Source: Alentia gelatinosa
Lineage: Eukaryota; Annelida; Polychaeta; Phyllodocida; Polynoidae
NCBI GenBank assembly: GCA_950022655.1
Contig: OX465584.1
Location: forward strand, 43,816,723-43,880,722
DNA: 64,000 nt
Direction: 5' to 3'
A program made the position numbers and the translations under genes. This document shows positions 32,908 through 44,563 of this stretch, one piece after another. How positions within the stretch are numbered: the stretch's first letter is position 1; each line of letters opens with the position of its first letter. The notes beneath the pieces were generated by a model. It searched no databases. It saw only the letters and a program-made list of their open reading frames with translations, and was not told the origin of the DNA.

Positions 32908-33050
32908 GGCCATCCATAAAGCACATACGCAGAAATTCTAAATTTGTAACCCACCCCAAATTTTTAACCCTCTTCTAATCAATAGAACAAAGAGGGAGCA
33001 TATGCAAAATTGTTGACCCCCCTCATTGCGTACATACTTGATGGATGGCC
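32908..33050. mobile_element. Small inverted-repeat element (MITE-like)
   Basis: Left end GGCCATCCATAAAGCACA then TACGCA, and right end (reverse complement) GGCCATCCATCAAGTATG then TACGCA. These form terminal inverted repeats of about 24 bases with a few mismatches, enclosing some 95 bases with no coding. The target duplication is not resolved because the outermost bases have decayed. Class II non-autonomous element; superfamily not assigned. Confidence 0.72.
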
Positions 33051-33136
33051 ACTAGAGGTATGTAGATTACGACATGGCATCACAGAAGATAGAGATGTCG
33101 TCAAGAATTGGCCTAGCCTATATGTGCTTCAGTAAG

Positions 33137-33288
33137 TGACTCAGAACAGCTCAGACCGGCTCGTAACAGGTCGAGTTGACTCGGAACAGTTCGGGACAGC
33201 TCGGAGCAGCTCGGTCCGACTCGGAGTAGCTCGGCCCGACTCGGAGCAGCTCGGCCCTGTTCGAGGCAATTCGGGCCGACTCAATGAG
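33137..33288 (+). repeat. Minisatellite, unit 10 bases (dimer 20)
   Basis: CTCGGAGCAG, CTCGGTCCGA, CTCGGAGTAG, CTCGGCCCGA, CTCGGAGCAG, CTCGGCCCTG and more decayed units follow one another for about 150 bases, often alternating as a 20-base dimer. It drifts into GC-rich DNA on the right. Because ten is not a multiple of three, any coding product would be a mix. Confidence 0.85.
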
Positions 33289-33850
33289 GGAGGAGGTGAT
33301 CCGGGAACGGGCTGTTACTACCTGCCGGTCCGGATCGATCTGCCAAAGGACCTCCCACCTCGTCACCCCTCAGTACCCTCCACCCGGCCAAGCCTCTCCC
33401 CAGCAGGGATCCATCAAGGTGTGGAGGGGCTGGCAGTAGAGCTGGATCAGGGCCTCCCCAATGAGGATGTGTTCGTGAAAGGGCTCGTTTGGGAGAGGGG
33501 GCGGTGTTACCCGTGTGTTGCAGTGAAGATAGCTTGGGGTCGACATCCAGGGTGTTAATTAGCTGTAGAGAGACAGGGAGGCGGGAGACAGAAAGTCGAT
33601 CCCGGGCCCGGCCACACTCACACTGCCCCCTGTGTCAATGTGCGGGCACGGCTTATGGGGCCACTGGGAGTACCCACCCGAGCCGGATTAACAGCCCGGC
33701 GCGGATTAACGGTCACCTGTGGATTAACCAGCCCGGTTAACCCCGCCCTGGAGCCTGCCCGGTGCCTGCAGCGTGCCGGGGATTGAGAGAGGCCGGCAGT
33801 GATGAGCGCCGCGAGGGCGTGAGGTGCGGCACAAGGTGACCCTCGATGGC
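33289..33850. other. GC-rich stretch after the minisatellite
   Basis: CpG-rich with frames open on both strands to about 33900, but no convincing splice pair. GGATTAAC recurs at about 33682-33728 (four times at 11-20 base spacing), a small local repeat. Confidence 0.35.
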
Positions 33851-35644
33851 CAAACCTATCCTTCTCATGTAATAGCATATCTATTAGAGGTTCGATGCTA
33901 ATAGCTATCAGAAAATGCATCGTTTCTTTTCAGGTTTTATTATAAACCGTAAAAATACCATAGAAAAGATAGCTTTCTGCACATAGACTAGGATCAAAAC
34001 CAGCTATTTTGCTTTCTGGGGTCATTTTTTAGTAGAATTTGGTAAAAACCAATTTTAGGTCTATTTCTAGGTGTAGATTTCGAAAAATAATTCTACCAAG
34101 CTGAAAAATCTATTTTTAGCCTTCTAACTGACAACAAAAAAACGGACGCCAATATCTATGAGAAGATCAGAGAATGTTTTCTAAAACCCTCATTATCTCA
34201 TTTATATGGTCATGTAGTAACTCGAATTAAAGGTCTCACTGAGATACATTACCTTAATATGATGCATTTAGGGTGGACTTAGACCTTTCTTATATGTTAA
34301 AACGTGTAGCTGCTACACAATATCGTCGGCTTTCCTTTAATTCAAAAAACACTTCTTTCCCTCATTAAACTCTTTAATCACCATGCTGATCAAATAAAAA
34401 TTCTATTAAACCTGTATCTGTCAAGATACTGGCTCGCAACCAAGTGAAATATAGAAGAAATGAAAGTGTTTGACAACTACGTCTCGGTCGATGGTGATGC
34501 TCTTGATAATGATAAATGTGTTGGTGTGTTAGCACTTTGGGGTGGATGGTTGTGGGTGTTAATGGGTTTGGCATTAGTGAGGGATTAGAACTCATTATGT
34601 GTAAGATTTATGGGCACCACTGCTGCAGCTGGTGTTTAACTGGAGTGGATCAACTGAGGTTGGGGAGTCGGACCAGCTCTTCAGACCGTATGGCGCAAAT
34701 GTTACAGCTGTACAGGATGTATTTTCTTAATGGATAAAAAAAAGAATGACTAAACGGTGTTCGATTATCATATTTAAATCTGATTGTATTCCTATGGCCA
34801 ATTTGTGATCACAAATAGTTCACCGAATTACTCAGATCCTTCGCTCCTTTATACCAGAGATAGCTGATAACCTTTGACCTCCATCAATACTACCTCCTAT
34901 GATACCCGAAACCAAGAGCGCATTCCTCGTCCTGACTTACAGAATTGTAACCTTCATTTGGTGAGATCGTGACACCTCTGCTGGATGAGTGCATTACCTT
35001 CCTGTATCTGAACGACACGACATGATGTCAATCTGGCAGGATCCCAAGCATCATGTCTCTATGCTAATCCCCGCGTTGTTGTATTTATGTCATGTAATAT
35101 GACAGTATTGATGTGACTATTGCAGAGTGGATGGAGGAGATCGTCGTAGGGGTCTTGACTGACTGTCTGTTTTCTTTACCTTGTGGTTTTGATCTTTTCA
35201 TGATACCTTTCCACCTATTGTAAAGGCATGTAAACCTCACACACCTTTTACAACTCTTAAGAGAGCATTGATGTGCCATCATCCATAAAGAATGGTGTTA
35301 AACTGTAAAACCTTCTAAATAGCTGGTGTTGCCAAGATTTAAGTCGATTTACACGATGCAGTTGCCCGCACAAGTCAACTTCCTGCTTACTCTAACAGCT
35401 TTCAATGGAAGTATCGATGTAACATACATGTATTACGTAACTTAAGAACTGAAAGACAACTCCTTATTCATTAATTTTGACTAGTGTTTGGTTATTTGTC
35501 ATCGAATATCTCCGGTGTCCATATTGACAGAAAACACTGAATCACTCTAGTATTTTCCATTCAACCTAGTCAACACGGATGTCAATTAAGACAAGAAGAA
35601 AATGGAAATATTTTTTATGTTGAAATTGCTGCCTCACAGAGACA
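33851..35644. other. AT-rich stretch, nothing confident
   Basis: Around 34020-34130 short A/T-rich motifs (TAGAATTTGGT, AATTCTACCAA and TCTATTT) recur in both orientations, suggesting a decayed palindromic element. A minus-strand CTGTAAGT donor-like site near 34937 has no good exon. Confidence 0.35.
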
Positions 35645-35850
35645 GCAAACATGGGAAAGATGTTAGTGTTGACCATGGCATGGGGCCGCGGGTCTTTGGG
35701 AGGTTCAATCCACTGTTTTATTGGCGGGAATGGGGCTCAAATAATATCTTTGTTTTACACAATACAAAATACTTCATATACTGAAAACGAAAACATAGAT
35801 TTCCATAGAAAAGTGGAAAGCTACCATCTCTGGTCATATAGGAGAAACAG
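35645..35850 (+). repeat. Dispersed repeat B, copy 2
   Basis: Matches 53010-53210 in the same orientation through GTTGACCATGG.ATGGGG, TTTGGGAGGTT.AA, TGTTTTACACAA, CATA.ACTGAAAA, AACATAGATTTCC and CCATCTCTG. A weaker copy is at 22690-22895. A tail-only match is at about 36380-36470. No terminal repeats were recognised. Confidence 0.7.
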
Positions 35851-36379
35851 GGGGCTAATCATGATAGTACCAAAGGGAATGGACCCAAATGTGCGCTTTA
35901 ATATTAAACGTAGGAGTAATTCCCAACATGATGGACCTGAGACCGCATAATGATTACGCAGTGAGTATACTTTATGGAAGGTCCATAATGCACTACGTAC
36001 TGTATAAGCGATATATATGATATACGGATATATCCTATATGGTTGAGGGGAGATTAGCAAAGGTATAAGCGAGTATCATTTGGTAAATAATATATTCTGA
36101 ATAAATGTATATAGCACTGACTTGCAGCGAGTTCACTTTCTAATGACTTTACGGTACCAATCGTATCGGTCTATTGAAAACAAGCAAATGACTATTTTCT
36201 CCATTGGCTGATAAAATGCTCTAAATTTGTCTATGTTCACTACTGGTTACGGTGTTAATTCCCAAAATAGCACACCAATATGGAATAGCATCGACGATCC
36301 AATATCAGATATGCCAGTGAGGGCTAGAGAAAAACCCTGAAAAAAATGTCTTAATCCTGATTATCTCTAACCTTTATTT

Positions 36380-36470
36380 GTAATATGAACAAGACTCAAT
36401 ACACTAGAAAAAAAAAACCCGGAAACGCGGAAAATTGACATCTCTGCAATATGTAGGAAGATAAACGTAA
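36380..36470 (+). repeat. Dispersed repeat B, tail fragment
   Basis: GGAAAATTGACATCTCTGCA then ATATG corresponds to the conserved end of repeat B (GGAAAACTGCCATCTCTGTA in the 53 kb copy). The upstream part is A-rich and poorly alignable. Confidence 0.4.
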
Positions 36471-37516
36471 ATACTAATATATTCATGTTTCCCTTTGAAA
36501 TATGATCCCTTGCAGTGTTGGTATGTGTGTTTTTCTTTCAGTAGCCAAAATGCCATGTATTTCCCATTTTTTTAGTAGTAAAAAACTTTTTCCAATTAGA
36601 AACTGCATGTAGGGCCTGCAAGGTCCAACATATTGGTGCATTTGGGTCCCTGTGGGGTCCCACTTTCCTCACGGAAAAAAACTGTATTTCCCATTTTTTA
36701 CAGAAACAGAAATGAAAATTCCCATTGGGGCCCATTCGTGGCACTTATTTTTCATGTTCAATGCTCGACATTAGCCTGTCCCGATATCCAGTGACGCGGA
36801 AATATTGAGAGGAGACTAACGTCGAGAGCAGCAAGTGATGCGAGGCTAAAGAGCTGCTAAAGGAGGAGTAGAGGGTCAGGTATGTGAACCTCCGCCACCA
36901 AGTGGAGGAGGAGCAGCTGCATGTGGGAGGGAGGGGACGGGGAGAGTGCATTGATTGAAACACCAAGTCCACCCCCTCCTCTCCCACCACACTCAATAGA
37001 TAAGAAAAGGAATTGCCTTAAGTGAAATATAGCGGCCAGTCTGGGGGTCAATCAATACGAGACTGTCAAAGGACATTCGGCGGGGCGTCTGTGGCTATAG
37101 GCAATTGCATTAAGCATCCATGGAGGGCCGTTTCATCACAGAATGTGGACGGGTTAGGCCTGGTTCGCATCATTCACTACCGCACAATTGCCGTGGAGGG
37201 GGCAGCGAGTTATGTATTTATGCCCTTAACAGCGTCTGCTTCCGCATTCAACGGATGGCAATAGAAGAATCAGACGAAAGTGGACTTTATCCTGTATGGG
37301 CTGCAGGAAGAGGACTAGAAATTGATGAATATCGATAATTTGTGCAGAGAGACCATCCTGGTTACCCTTATTTCTAATTTAGGTTGCTGTTTTCATACAC
37401 TCTCAAAATATGTACATTTATTTGAAACTGAATCTTTTTTCATGGGATGGGCGAAATTAGCAATTGTAGATCTGGGCAGGGGTCTGGTCCTGGTCTTATC
37501 CTGGTGGTTTACACTA
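36471..37516. other. Non-coding stretch, nothing recognised
   Basis: Near 36550-36720 the word TTTCCCATTTTTT occurs twice, 130 bases apart, with nearby copies of GGGTCC. No splice-bounded frame was seen. Confidence 0.35.
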
Positions 37517-38102
37517 TTACTAGCGACTTCGTCGAGTCTAAGTTATATTAGCAACCAACCCCTGTCTACGCTGAGCTACGACTTAAGATGCGTAGCAAAC
37601 GTCTGCTCTGGTGGCCAGTGTAAGTCCCAGTTAGAGGTGAAAAATGTGAAAAATGATTTTCCCGACTGTCGATAGCGGGGTTCGAACCCCCATCACCCGC
37701 ATTCCCAGCCTGACACTCTGCTGACTGCTCCACAGAGCCAGATGCTTTCAGGGCGGACAAATACTTAGGCTGGTGGTTGGTGGGAGAACCAGCAGAGTTT
37801 CGATAGGGGTACCAGCGAAATCTTGCGATCTCATTGGTTTCTCACGAGAAAAATAGATCAGAAAACTACAATACTAAACTTTGATTTTGGCATGGCTTTA
37901 AATGAATCATAAGAGAAGAAGTTTGTCTGAGTATAGAAATACAAAAAAGAAGAACAGGTTCGAGTTTTTACCTACACGAGAATCTCACTCCCGTGGGGCT
38001 TCAATCTCCCACCCTAGATCGGGTTCACTATGTCTCTATGTATGGGAGCAACTTCAAGCGGATTCGACGGAATTCTACCGTTTTAAATATAGTAGGTAAC
38101 AA
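37517..38102 (-). mobile_element. Composite repeat with tRNA-like head, copy 2
   Basis: Reverse-complement partner of 3408-3912 and the fuller copy. On the minus strand it opens with TTACCTACTATATTTAAAAC, passes an AT-rich middle, and reaches a tRNA-like head (plus 37672-37740) with an A-box-like TGGCTCTGTGG and a perfect B box GGGTTCGAACCCC (37677-37689). It then continues through a body to ACTAGCGACTTCGTCGAGT (plus 37519-37537). The A-to-B spacing suits a pol III internal promoter. Lying mid-element rather than at the 5' end, the head suggests a composite or a SINE inserted in another repeat before dispersal. Confidence 0.72.
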
Positions 38103-38809
38103 AGCCAGTACAATATCCGTAAATTGGAAAAACTGTAAGTCCAGGATGACAAGCACGCTTTGAGACGTTGAATAATGATGATTAGGCTATCTTATACCAT
38201 GGCAATCTGCATCTGAGAAACCGATTGTTTGTGCCCTGCCGCACAGCCTTCACTTTTGGGAAGCAACTCCTCTTTTACCCTTTAAGCAAATTGAATGTAA
38301 AGAAGGATTCGATAAATTAGATGAGAAATTGGGTTTCAATAACGTGTTTTCCTTAGTATTCAATTTTCCATTCAACAATAATGCTGATAATATGTATTCA
38401 TTGAGGATAAATTGAATGCACATCCAGACTTTCTTTATTCGGTGACAAAACCAGTTACAGATTTCATCTGCATTGCAGGTTTTCGCAGCATCCTCTATAA
38501 ATACAGCATACATGTTCAGGCTTGGACAAGACTTATTTGAAAATTAAGTAGTATCTACGTGAATAAAGGTACAACTACATCAAGTACCATGTAATTTATG
38601 TTTGCAGAGGATATTCTGGACTAAATCTTCCTGAAAAAAAGCATTACAAGCATGAGAACCGTTCACGAAAACTAATTTTACGATTAGGATATTAGGCTGA
38701 AGGATATTAGGCGTGCAGTCATTATATCAACACATACACATATACCATTATGAGGTAGGCCTCTATAGCTGTGTTGACGTTGACTGGGTGTGACGTATTG
38801 ACGTCGCAG
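38103..38809. other. Non-coding stretch, nothing recognised
   Basis: AT-rich. The minus-strand frame at 38250-38513 has no good splice sites. Two ACGT-type cores (GTGACGTATTGACGTCG, near 38790-38806) lie just before a candidate exon. Confidence 0.35.
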
Positions 38810-38935
38810 GAGATGAATAGGCGGCCGGCTCGCACACAGACTGTATGTGGAGAAGCGGTCCCAGTCATCAGCTCTCAGACCACTCCCCTAAACGAGCACC
38901 ATCCACTGACATACCAGCGGTACGCTCAGATTCAG
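38810..38935 (+). CDS. Candidate internal exon, function unknown
   Basis: An acceptor ending GACGTCGCAG precedes 126 bases, exactly 42 codons in phase 0 to 0, then a donor GATTCAG|GTACCTG. The product starts EMNRRPARTQTVCGEAVP and ends LTYQRYAQIQ, a complex composition with no low-complexity bias. Evidence against it: the acceptor lacks a real pyrimidine tract, and no partner exon was found on this strand. Family not recognised. Confidence 0.28.
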
Positions 38936-40327
38936 GTACCTGCGCTAGGTCCAAGGGGATATCCATTGATCGCCGGGTAATCATGGGAGCCTAAACACAA
39001 AGGCTTTTAGCCGGACTGCAGCCGGACACTGGCCGGACGGGTGGGCCGGTGGGGACCGGTCAGGAGACGTGATATATCAAGTCTGATAGGCTGCTTCAAA
39101 ACAAAAGCCAATAGAAAGTGGACGCTAAGTGTATGCTTACGGTATTTTTTCATACTTCAGATACATCTCATAAAAGCGTATGCCTTCAGCGTTTAGAGAG
39201 CTACCGGCTTTTTGATTTGCTTCTTAGAGGGCCCGACCCTAACCATGTGAGTGCCAATCAAATGGTCCTTTGGGTCGGAGGAGGAGGGGGTAGGATCTAA
39301 AGTTCTGTATCAATAAGCTGACAACGGATATGACTGCGGAATGAGTAGGAAAGAGATGGTAAAGAGAAAGTAAAGTGGAAAAGGAGCGACTGTGACGCAC
39401 AGCTAGAGAATATTGGAGAAGGACAGTGGTGAGTCCACAGCAGGCTAAGCCACAACTTAATCTCTTGAATCAATAGATAATCCCCTATTGTAAGTATTGT
39501 CTAGAATACCGACCGTGCCGGCGCTAATATCAGCACAAACAATAATCCAGAAGGGATTAGTTATATGAGGGTAATGTCAGCCAACATGGAGGGCTCTACT
39601 TCTTATCTTGTAGAACACATATTAATAGAAGACTTTACTTCAGTCCCCTAACCACCGAATTAATAGCCTTTAAGGAGGTGCCAATGATTATCATTCATAT
39701 CAGACTCTATATTGTCATCTAATTGCTTTCCCGTGGCAGATATTAAAAGGAGGTATTGAGTATAGCCTTCCATCCATTTTCTCTCGCCTTCCCAACGTCC
39801 CTCTTCTAGGAACCTGCTCAGAATTCTGCAACCGGCGGACTTCGAGGCCGAGTGGTCGGAGAGTGGTCTCGTGGTGGTCACATGACTCATACTGGTCACA
39901 TGACCGGACATCTCCGCCTGAGCCGGCGCATGCGCCGTTCTTCTGTGGACGGCTAGGATCACCTTAGCAACGCAACATAGTTGCCACTGGTGGTATGTGA
40001 TTCAGGTAGCTTTCATATGAGGAGGAGAGGGTTGCACTGTGGCCCTACATACCAATGAGATTCACCCCGGGGAGTGGGGTGGTGGGTCGCGATGCTTGCT
40101 CAGCATTCTCATAATATCGCTGCATTAAGGCGAACCTCATATAACAAACCAACTTATAATTTCACCCAAGTTATAGATAAAATATCGAAATACGATTTGA
40201 AACATCAACTATGCTCTGATAACACCTTGTAAACAGCGGCAATGTTTCCAGATTCATTATAAATGTTACATATTCCTCTGAATAAAGCATCAGCTGCCGA
40301 GGTAAATATTTTCGTATTGATGAATTA
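38936..40327. other. Non-coding stretch with a GTCACATGAC pair
   Basis: GGTCACATGAC occurs twice 18 bases apart (39876-39886 and 39894-39904), an E-box-like (CANNTG) direct repeat in a GC-rich patch. Otherwise nothing was recognised. Confidence 0.35.
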
Positions 40328-40412
40328 TAGTAGAACCCCGCCTATCGGGCTCCCCGCCTAAGCAGACACTTTGGCTAGAGCGAAGGGTGCCCGCTTACGC
40401 GGGGTTCTACTG
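40328..40412. mobile_element. Mini DNA transposon (Tc1/mariner-pogo-type MITE)
   Basis: An 85-base element with 14-base terminal inverted repeats: TAGTAGAACCCCGC at the left and GCGGGGTTCTACTG at the right, differing at the outermost base. It is flanked on both sides by TA, the duplication made by the IS630-Tc1-mariner superfamily. A CAGTAGAACCCCGC-type end is like those of pogo/Tigger elements. It has no coding capacity. Confidence 0.82.
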
Positions 40413-43400
40413 TAGATACATATAAACTTCAAAGATATTGTAAAGGGTTGTGTTTATATAATGCAATATAATGTTATTTCATTGTCACAAATACTAAGAA
40501 CCCGTATAATGTACGTATTATAGAATGCATAATTAACAGCACAAGGTGTCGGTAGTGTCGCAATGTGCATATCATATGCATGGCGTTTAGCACCACTTGC
40601 ACCATAATCTCCTTTAGGTCTGAAAAACAGGCCAAATGAGGGCACAGATTCGTTCTGTGCAGCTTCTTATAAACACAAAGCTGTCTGTACCCTGCCCTAT
40701 GTCACAGCTGTGTGTCTTTACTTGAAGCTGCTCATTGCCCAGGGAGCAGCTGAGAGAGCAACCCGGCAGATTTTCACTACGACAGCAGTGCTGCCCCGGC
40801 GTCAACAGCTCACTGCTCGCTGTGTTCACATAGAACTGCTCGCTTACTGCGGACATGTCTGCTCATATTGTGTCAGAGCTACTCTCATGTTTAACCTCCC
40901 CTTATTAAAGAGCTTCTCGTTGGCGGAGGCAGAATGGCTCTATCTACTAATACGACGTGCTGTACCATAACAAGCGGTGTCCCTGTATAGACATTCGTGA
41001 GAGACTGGATCTCGGTCATATACCTCCAGACATCTCCCCCTAACCTGAGTTATGAGGAAATGTTGGAGTGAGATGTCCAAGCGAGATGTTTAGTGATAAG
41101 ATGCCCAGGCTGCAGCTGTACTGACAAAGGTCTATGCTTGTCTACTATTGCTGCAAGGGGAATGTTTGCTCTCTTCCACAGCACATGAACTGTCAACTGT
41201 AAAAGAATATGCATCATTTATTTCAACATAGCGCTGTTTCAAAGTGTGCTAGAGCTGTTCACTTCACCTGTCGCCGTAGGCAGCTGATTCTTTCTGCCCC
41301 TACAACAGTTGAGCAAGCGAGTGATTTTCTCCTGTCTGCTTGGAAGTCATACGACGTCAGAGAGCGAGTATGAGAGGTGACGCTCATCAAGCATTGCAAT
41401 GTTTTGGGGTCCTAGGTCTATGGTAATAAATGCAACCATGTTTGCTATAACACAAAGACCGGTAAGTGAGTATTTAATAGATTATTTTATACTCTTTTGA
41501 GGAAAAGTGAGAAACTCGTTCTCTGGATATAAATGATTGACATTCGCACAGTGATTACTAACTACAAGTACAATAGTACCAAAATAATCAACGTTGGGTA
41601 CGTGGCTATAGGGTAGCCTAGAGGACACAATGGGAGGGGAATACATACATGTAAAGATGGGCATTAAACAGAAGGTCTTAGTATAAAGTTAGATTAGGAG
41701 AGGAGATGGCAGTGGACGAAGAATAGCTGCCTCTATCAGACTGTTTGGCGCCTACTAGTGGCCGATCTAGGAGGGCTATCACTGGAGGTAGGTCGTAAGG
41801 GAGCGGACCGCATCGGCACCCTGCTCTCCGTTACGGCGACAAGTGAGCCGGCAAACATCCACAAGGCCCTACGTAGGCTGCTCAGTGAGCTACTCATGAG
41901 TGAAGGTCCTCGGCAGGGCGACTGCAGTAAGACCCAAGAGAAGTTATGAGGGCATTTCCCACCTCACTACGACAGGAGGAGCTCGGGATAGGGACACACA
42001 CTGCGAGATGGTTCACTGGGATCTGTTCAGTGGATGGGTGATAGGGGATGGTATCTTTGGATGAAATGGCTCATCCTGTGATGCTCAAGGGTGGGGGTGG
42101 GGAGTCTGAGGCTCTGAGAATTCTTCAGGGAAGGCGCTCTGGGGCGTGAGCGTGGGATGTTGTCAAGTGATGATAATTTTTCAAGCTGGAGGTTGTCAGG
42201 TAAGGATGACAAACTTGAGGTTGTCAAGCTGGGACGTAGTCCGAGATGGACTGTTAAAACGGCGGGTCTGCTCTAGGTTAGAAGCTACTCCAGAATAGAG
42301 ACAGCCAACTGCCAATAGCGAGTAACTCCTTACACACAGAGCTGATCTGAGCATGACGCTGTTTGAGGAGGAAGCTTCTCGTTCTCTTCAGAGAGCGTCC
42401 ACAGTCAGCCCGCTGTGTGGCAGCGTGAAGTGACGGGGAACCGCCTCTGTGTAGACCCGTCACGCGTGAGTGGCTCGCTGACCTGCTGAGTAGTTTATGG
42501 GCGCCTCGAGCAGCTCAGACCGCAATCAGTAAACCGCTCACATGCCTCAGATCGGCGAGGCACCTAACGCTGTGGAGTTACTCCGTCATCAAGTCTAAAT
42601 ATAGGATCAAAACAACACAGATGCCTGCGCTACACCCCGTGCATACTTAACGAGCAGCACATCAATGCATCGCGATGTTGTGAGGTTCCTATGGTCTCTC
42701 CAGTGACTAATTAGCATTTCCCAATTGCAGTGTGTGTTGTGTGAGAACTGTTGCCAGGATTTCTGAAAAACTTTGAATTCCTAGGTGCAGTCCTGGCAGT
42801 GGCATTGTTTGTTTATTTGTGTTTAACGTCCCAGGGGACCCTGAGGGTATATAGGGACTATCAATGATTTAACTTTTCACTTTCATAGACTTATTTCAGT
42901 CAATTCTTTTCAATGTGGCAACCATACTGTTTCCTCGTATTGTTTTTAACTGACGTAGTGCTAAGCTAGAAGTAATTTTATTCAACTTTTGAAATGCAAA
43001 GAAGTAAACGAATCACTGCTGGGGTTTGTTTTTCATATTTGGATATTCATAAGATACAAAACCTTGAAGCAAAATTAGGGCAAAGACTGATTATTCCAAT
43101 TAATGTTTGTGTGAATAAGGCAAGGAGGAGGTATTAGTTCCTCAATTATATCTGCTTTCTTTACTTTGCAGTCTTTCTCCTGAATAATTTCATGCAACTT
43201 GCCTGCTAATTTTTTGTAATACCTGCAGATGCAATCAATCATTCAATATCAATACAATTTTCAATCAAACGTGACATTAATAAAAGTAGTACCAAGCCTT
43301 TGATTATGTCCAAAGTAGCGTCCCATTTACTAAATTCAATTTGTGTAAAGAAAAGATATGCTGAGAAGAACGTTGATAGATCCTGGATTTCCTTATTTCA

Positions 43401-44506
43401 CTAAATGGTAATGAATATAAATGAAAGACGGATATATATTTTGCAGCATATCCTACTCCTAGCCTTAAATGAGTCTTGAATTGTCTTTGACTGTTTAGTC
43501 AGAATGATAAATCATATTGTGAAGAGAAAGCAAAACGCGAATGTTGTAGAGTAAGCACTAGTTCTGGAAACGGTCACAATAACATCTACAAGTTGCCATG
43601 AGCATTAAATCTCTGTCAGAGAATCGTTAATATCGAATGGTGACTACGTAACACTCACGTTCCGTCTCCGAAAATCTACCAGCGTCATCTCCCTCACACT
43701 TTCCGTTGCCATAGCAACTATTCACCACCTCTCCATGCTAGCGTCATAGCTCCATTCCCAACACCCTTACAAGCAGCCCCGTCCCCCGCCCACATCCTAC
43801 AGTAAGTGGAACCCTCCATGGCGGGCTCTGACGCCTCCTGCGTACTGTTATAGCAGACACCTTGTCTTGTGGGCGGGGCGTGTTCCCCAGCACCTCCACG
43901 GTCCTCGTGCTCCTCCGGGCTGCGACACATTAACCGTACACTATACTCCGGTCGGTGCATATCGGCGTGGATGTCACTAATCACTTGTTCTGCCTAGATC
44001 TGATGAAGCGTGGTCTCCTAATGAAAACACGAGAGACATACGTTTGCTTCGTGAATGTCTTCCTCGGCTTACTCGTATTGAATATTACACTAAAAGCCTG
44101 GAAACCACCGTGCGACTGTGTTATTTTTCTTTTAATTCATAGGAAATATAATCTATTTACTATTTTATAATCTAAGATCGCAAGCTCCTCATTAAGGTCT
44201 TTGCAACAACATTCTGAAATCGGCTCAAGGCCATCTTCAGCATTGGTACTTGACATGTTGAGACCTGTATATATTGTATGAGTTTGTCAACACTACTCAT
44301 CATTCTTACTTCCACTTCACTCGTGTTGAAGATACAATGGTCTACAAGACTCCATGAATTCACATGGACAAAATGTAAGAATGTCAGAATTGGCGAATTT
44401 TGTTCAATATATGATATTTTCTTCATCTTGAAATTTCTTTTAAGGATTCCTCAATTATTATCCTACCCCTAATATAAAATCCCATAGGCTTAACATTGAG
44501 TTTCCA
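40413..44506. other. Non-coding stretch with GC patches
   Basis: GC rises at 40680-40870, 41750-42560 and 43680-43960 without a clear splice-bounded frame. The minus-strand frame at 43718-43984 has coding-like composition but no good acceptor. At 42806-42832 TTTGTTTATTTGTGTTTAAC then GTCC is a weak match to the TTTAACGTCC repeat family. Confidence 0.35.
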
Positions 44507-44563
44507 TATGCCACGCTGACTGGCATACAGAGTTTTATATGCCACTAGTCGCATACAGAGTTA
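44507..44563. repeat. Tandem hairpin repeat
   Basis: Two units of about 29 bases: ATATGCCACGCTGACTGGCA then TACAGAGTTTT, and ATATGCCACTAGTCGCATAC then AGAGTTAT. Each unit has an internal inverted repeat (TATGCC/GGCATA in the first), so the pair could fold as two small hairpins. Confidence 0.5.

Noticed and set aside
35970..36005. Another copy of the GGCCATCCAT inverted-repeat element
   Set aside because: Only a loose match (AGGTCCATAATGCACTACGTAC) and no partner end within several hundred bases.
37677..37740. Functional tRNA gene on the minus strand
   Set aside because: A and B boxes are good, but no acceptor stem or anticodon stem closes properly and it sits in the middle of the composite repeat.
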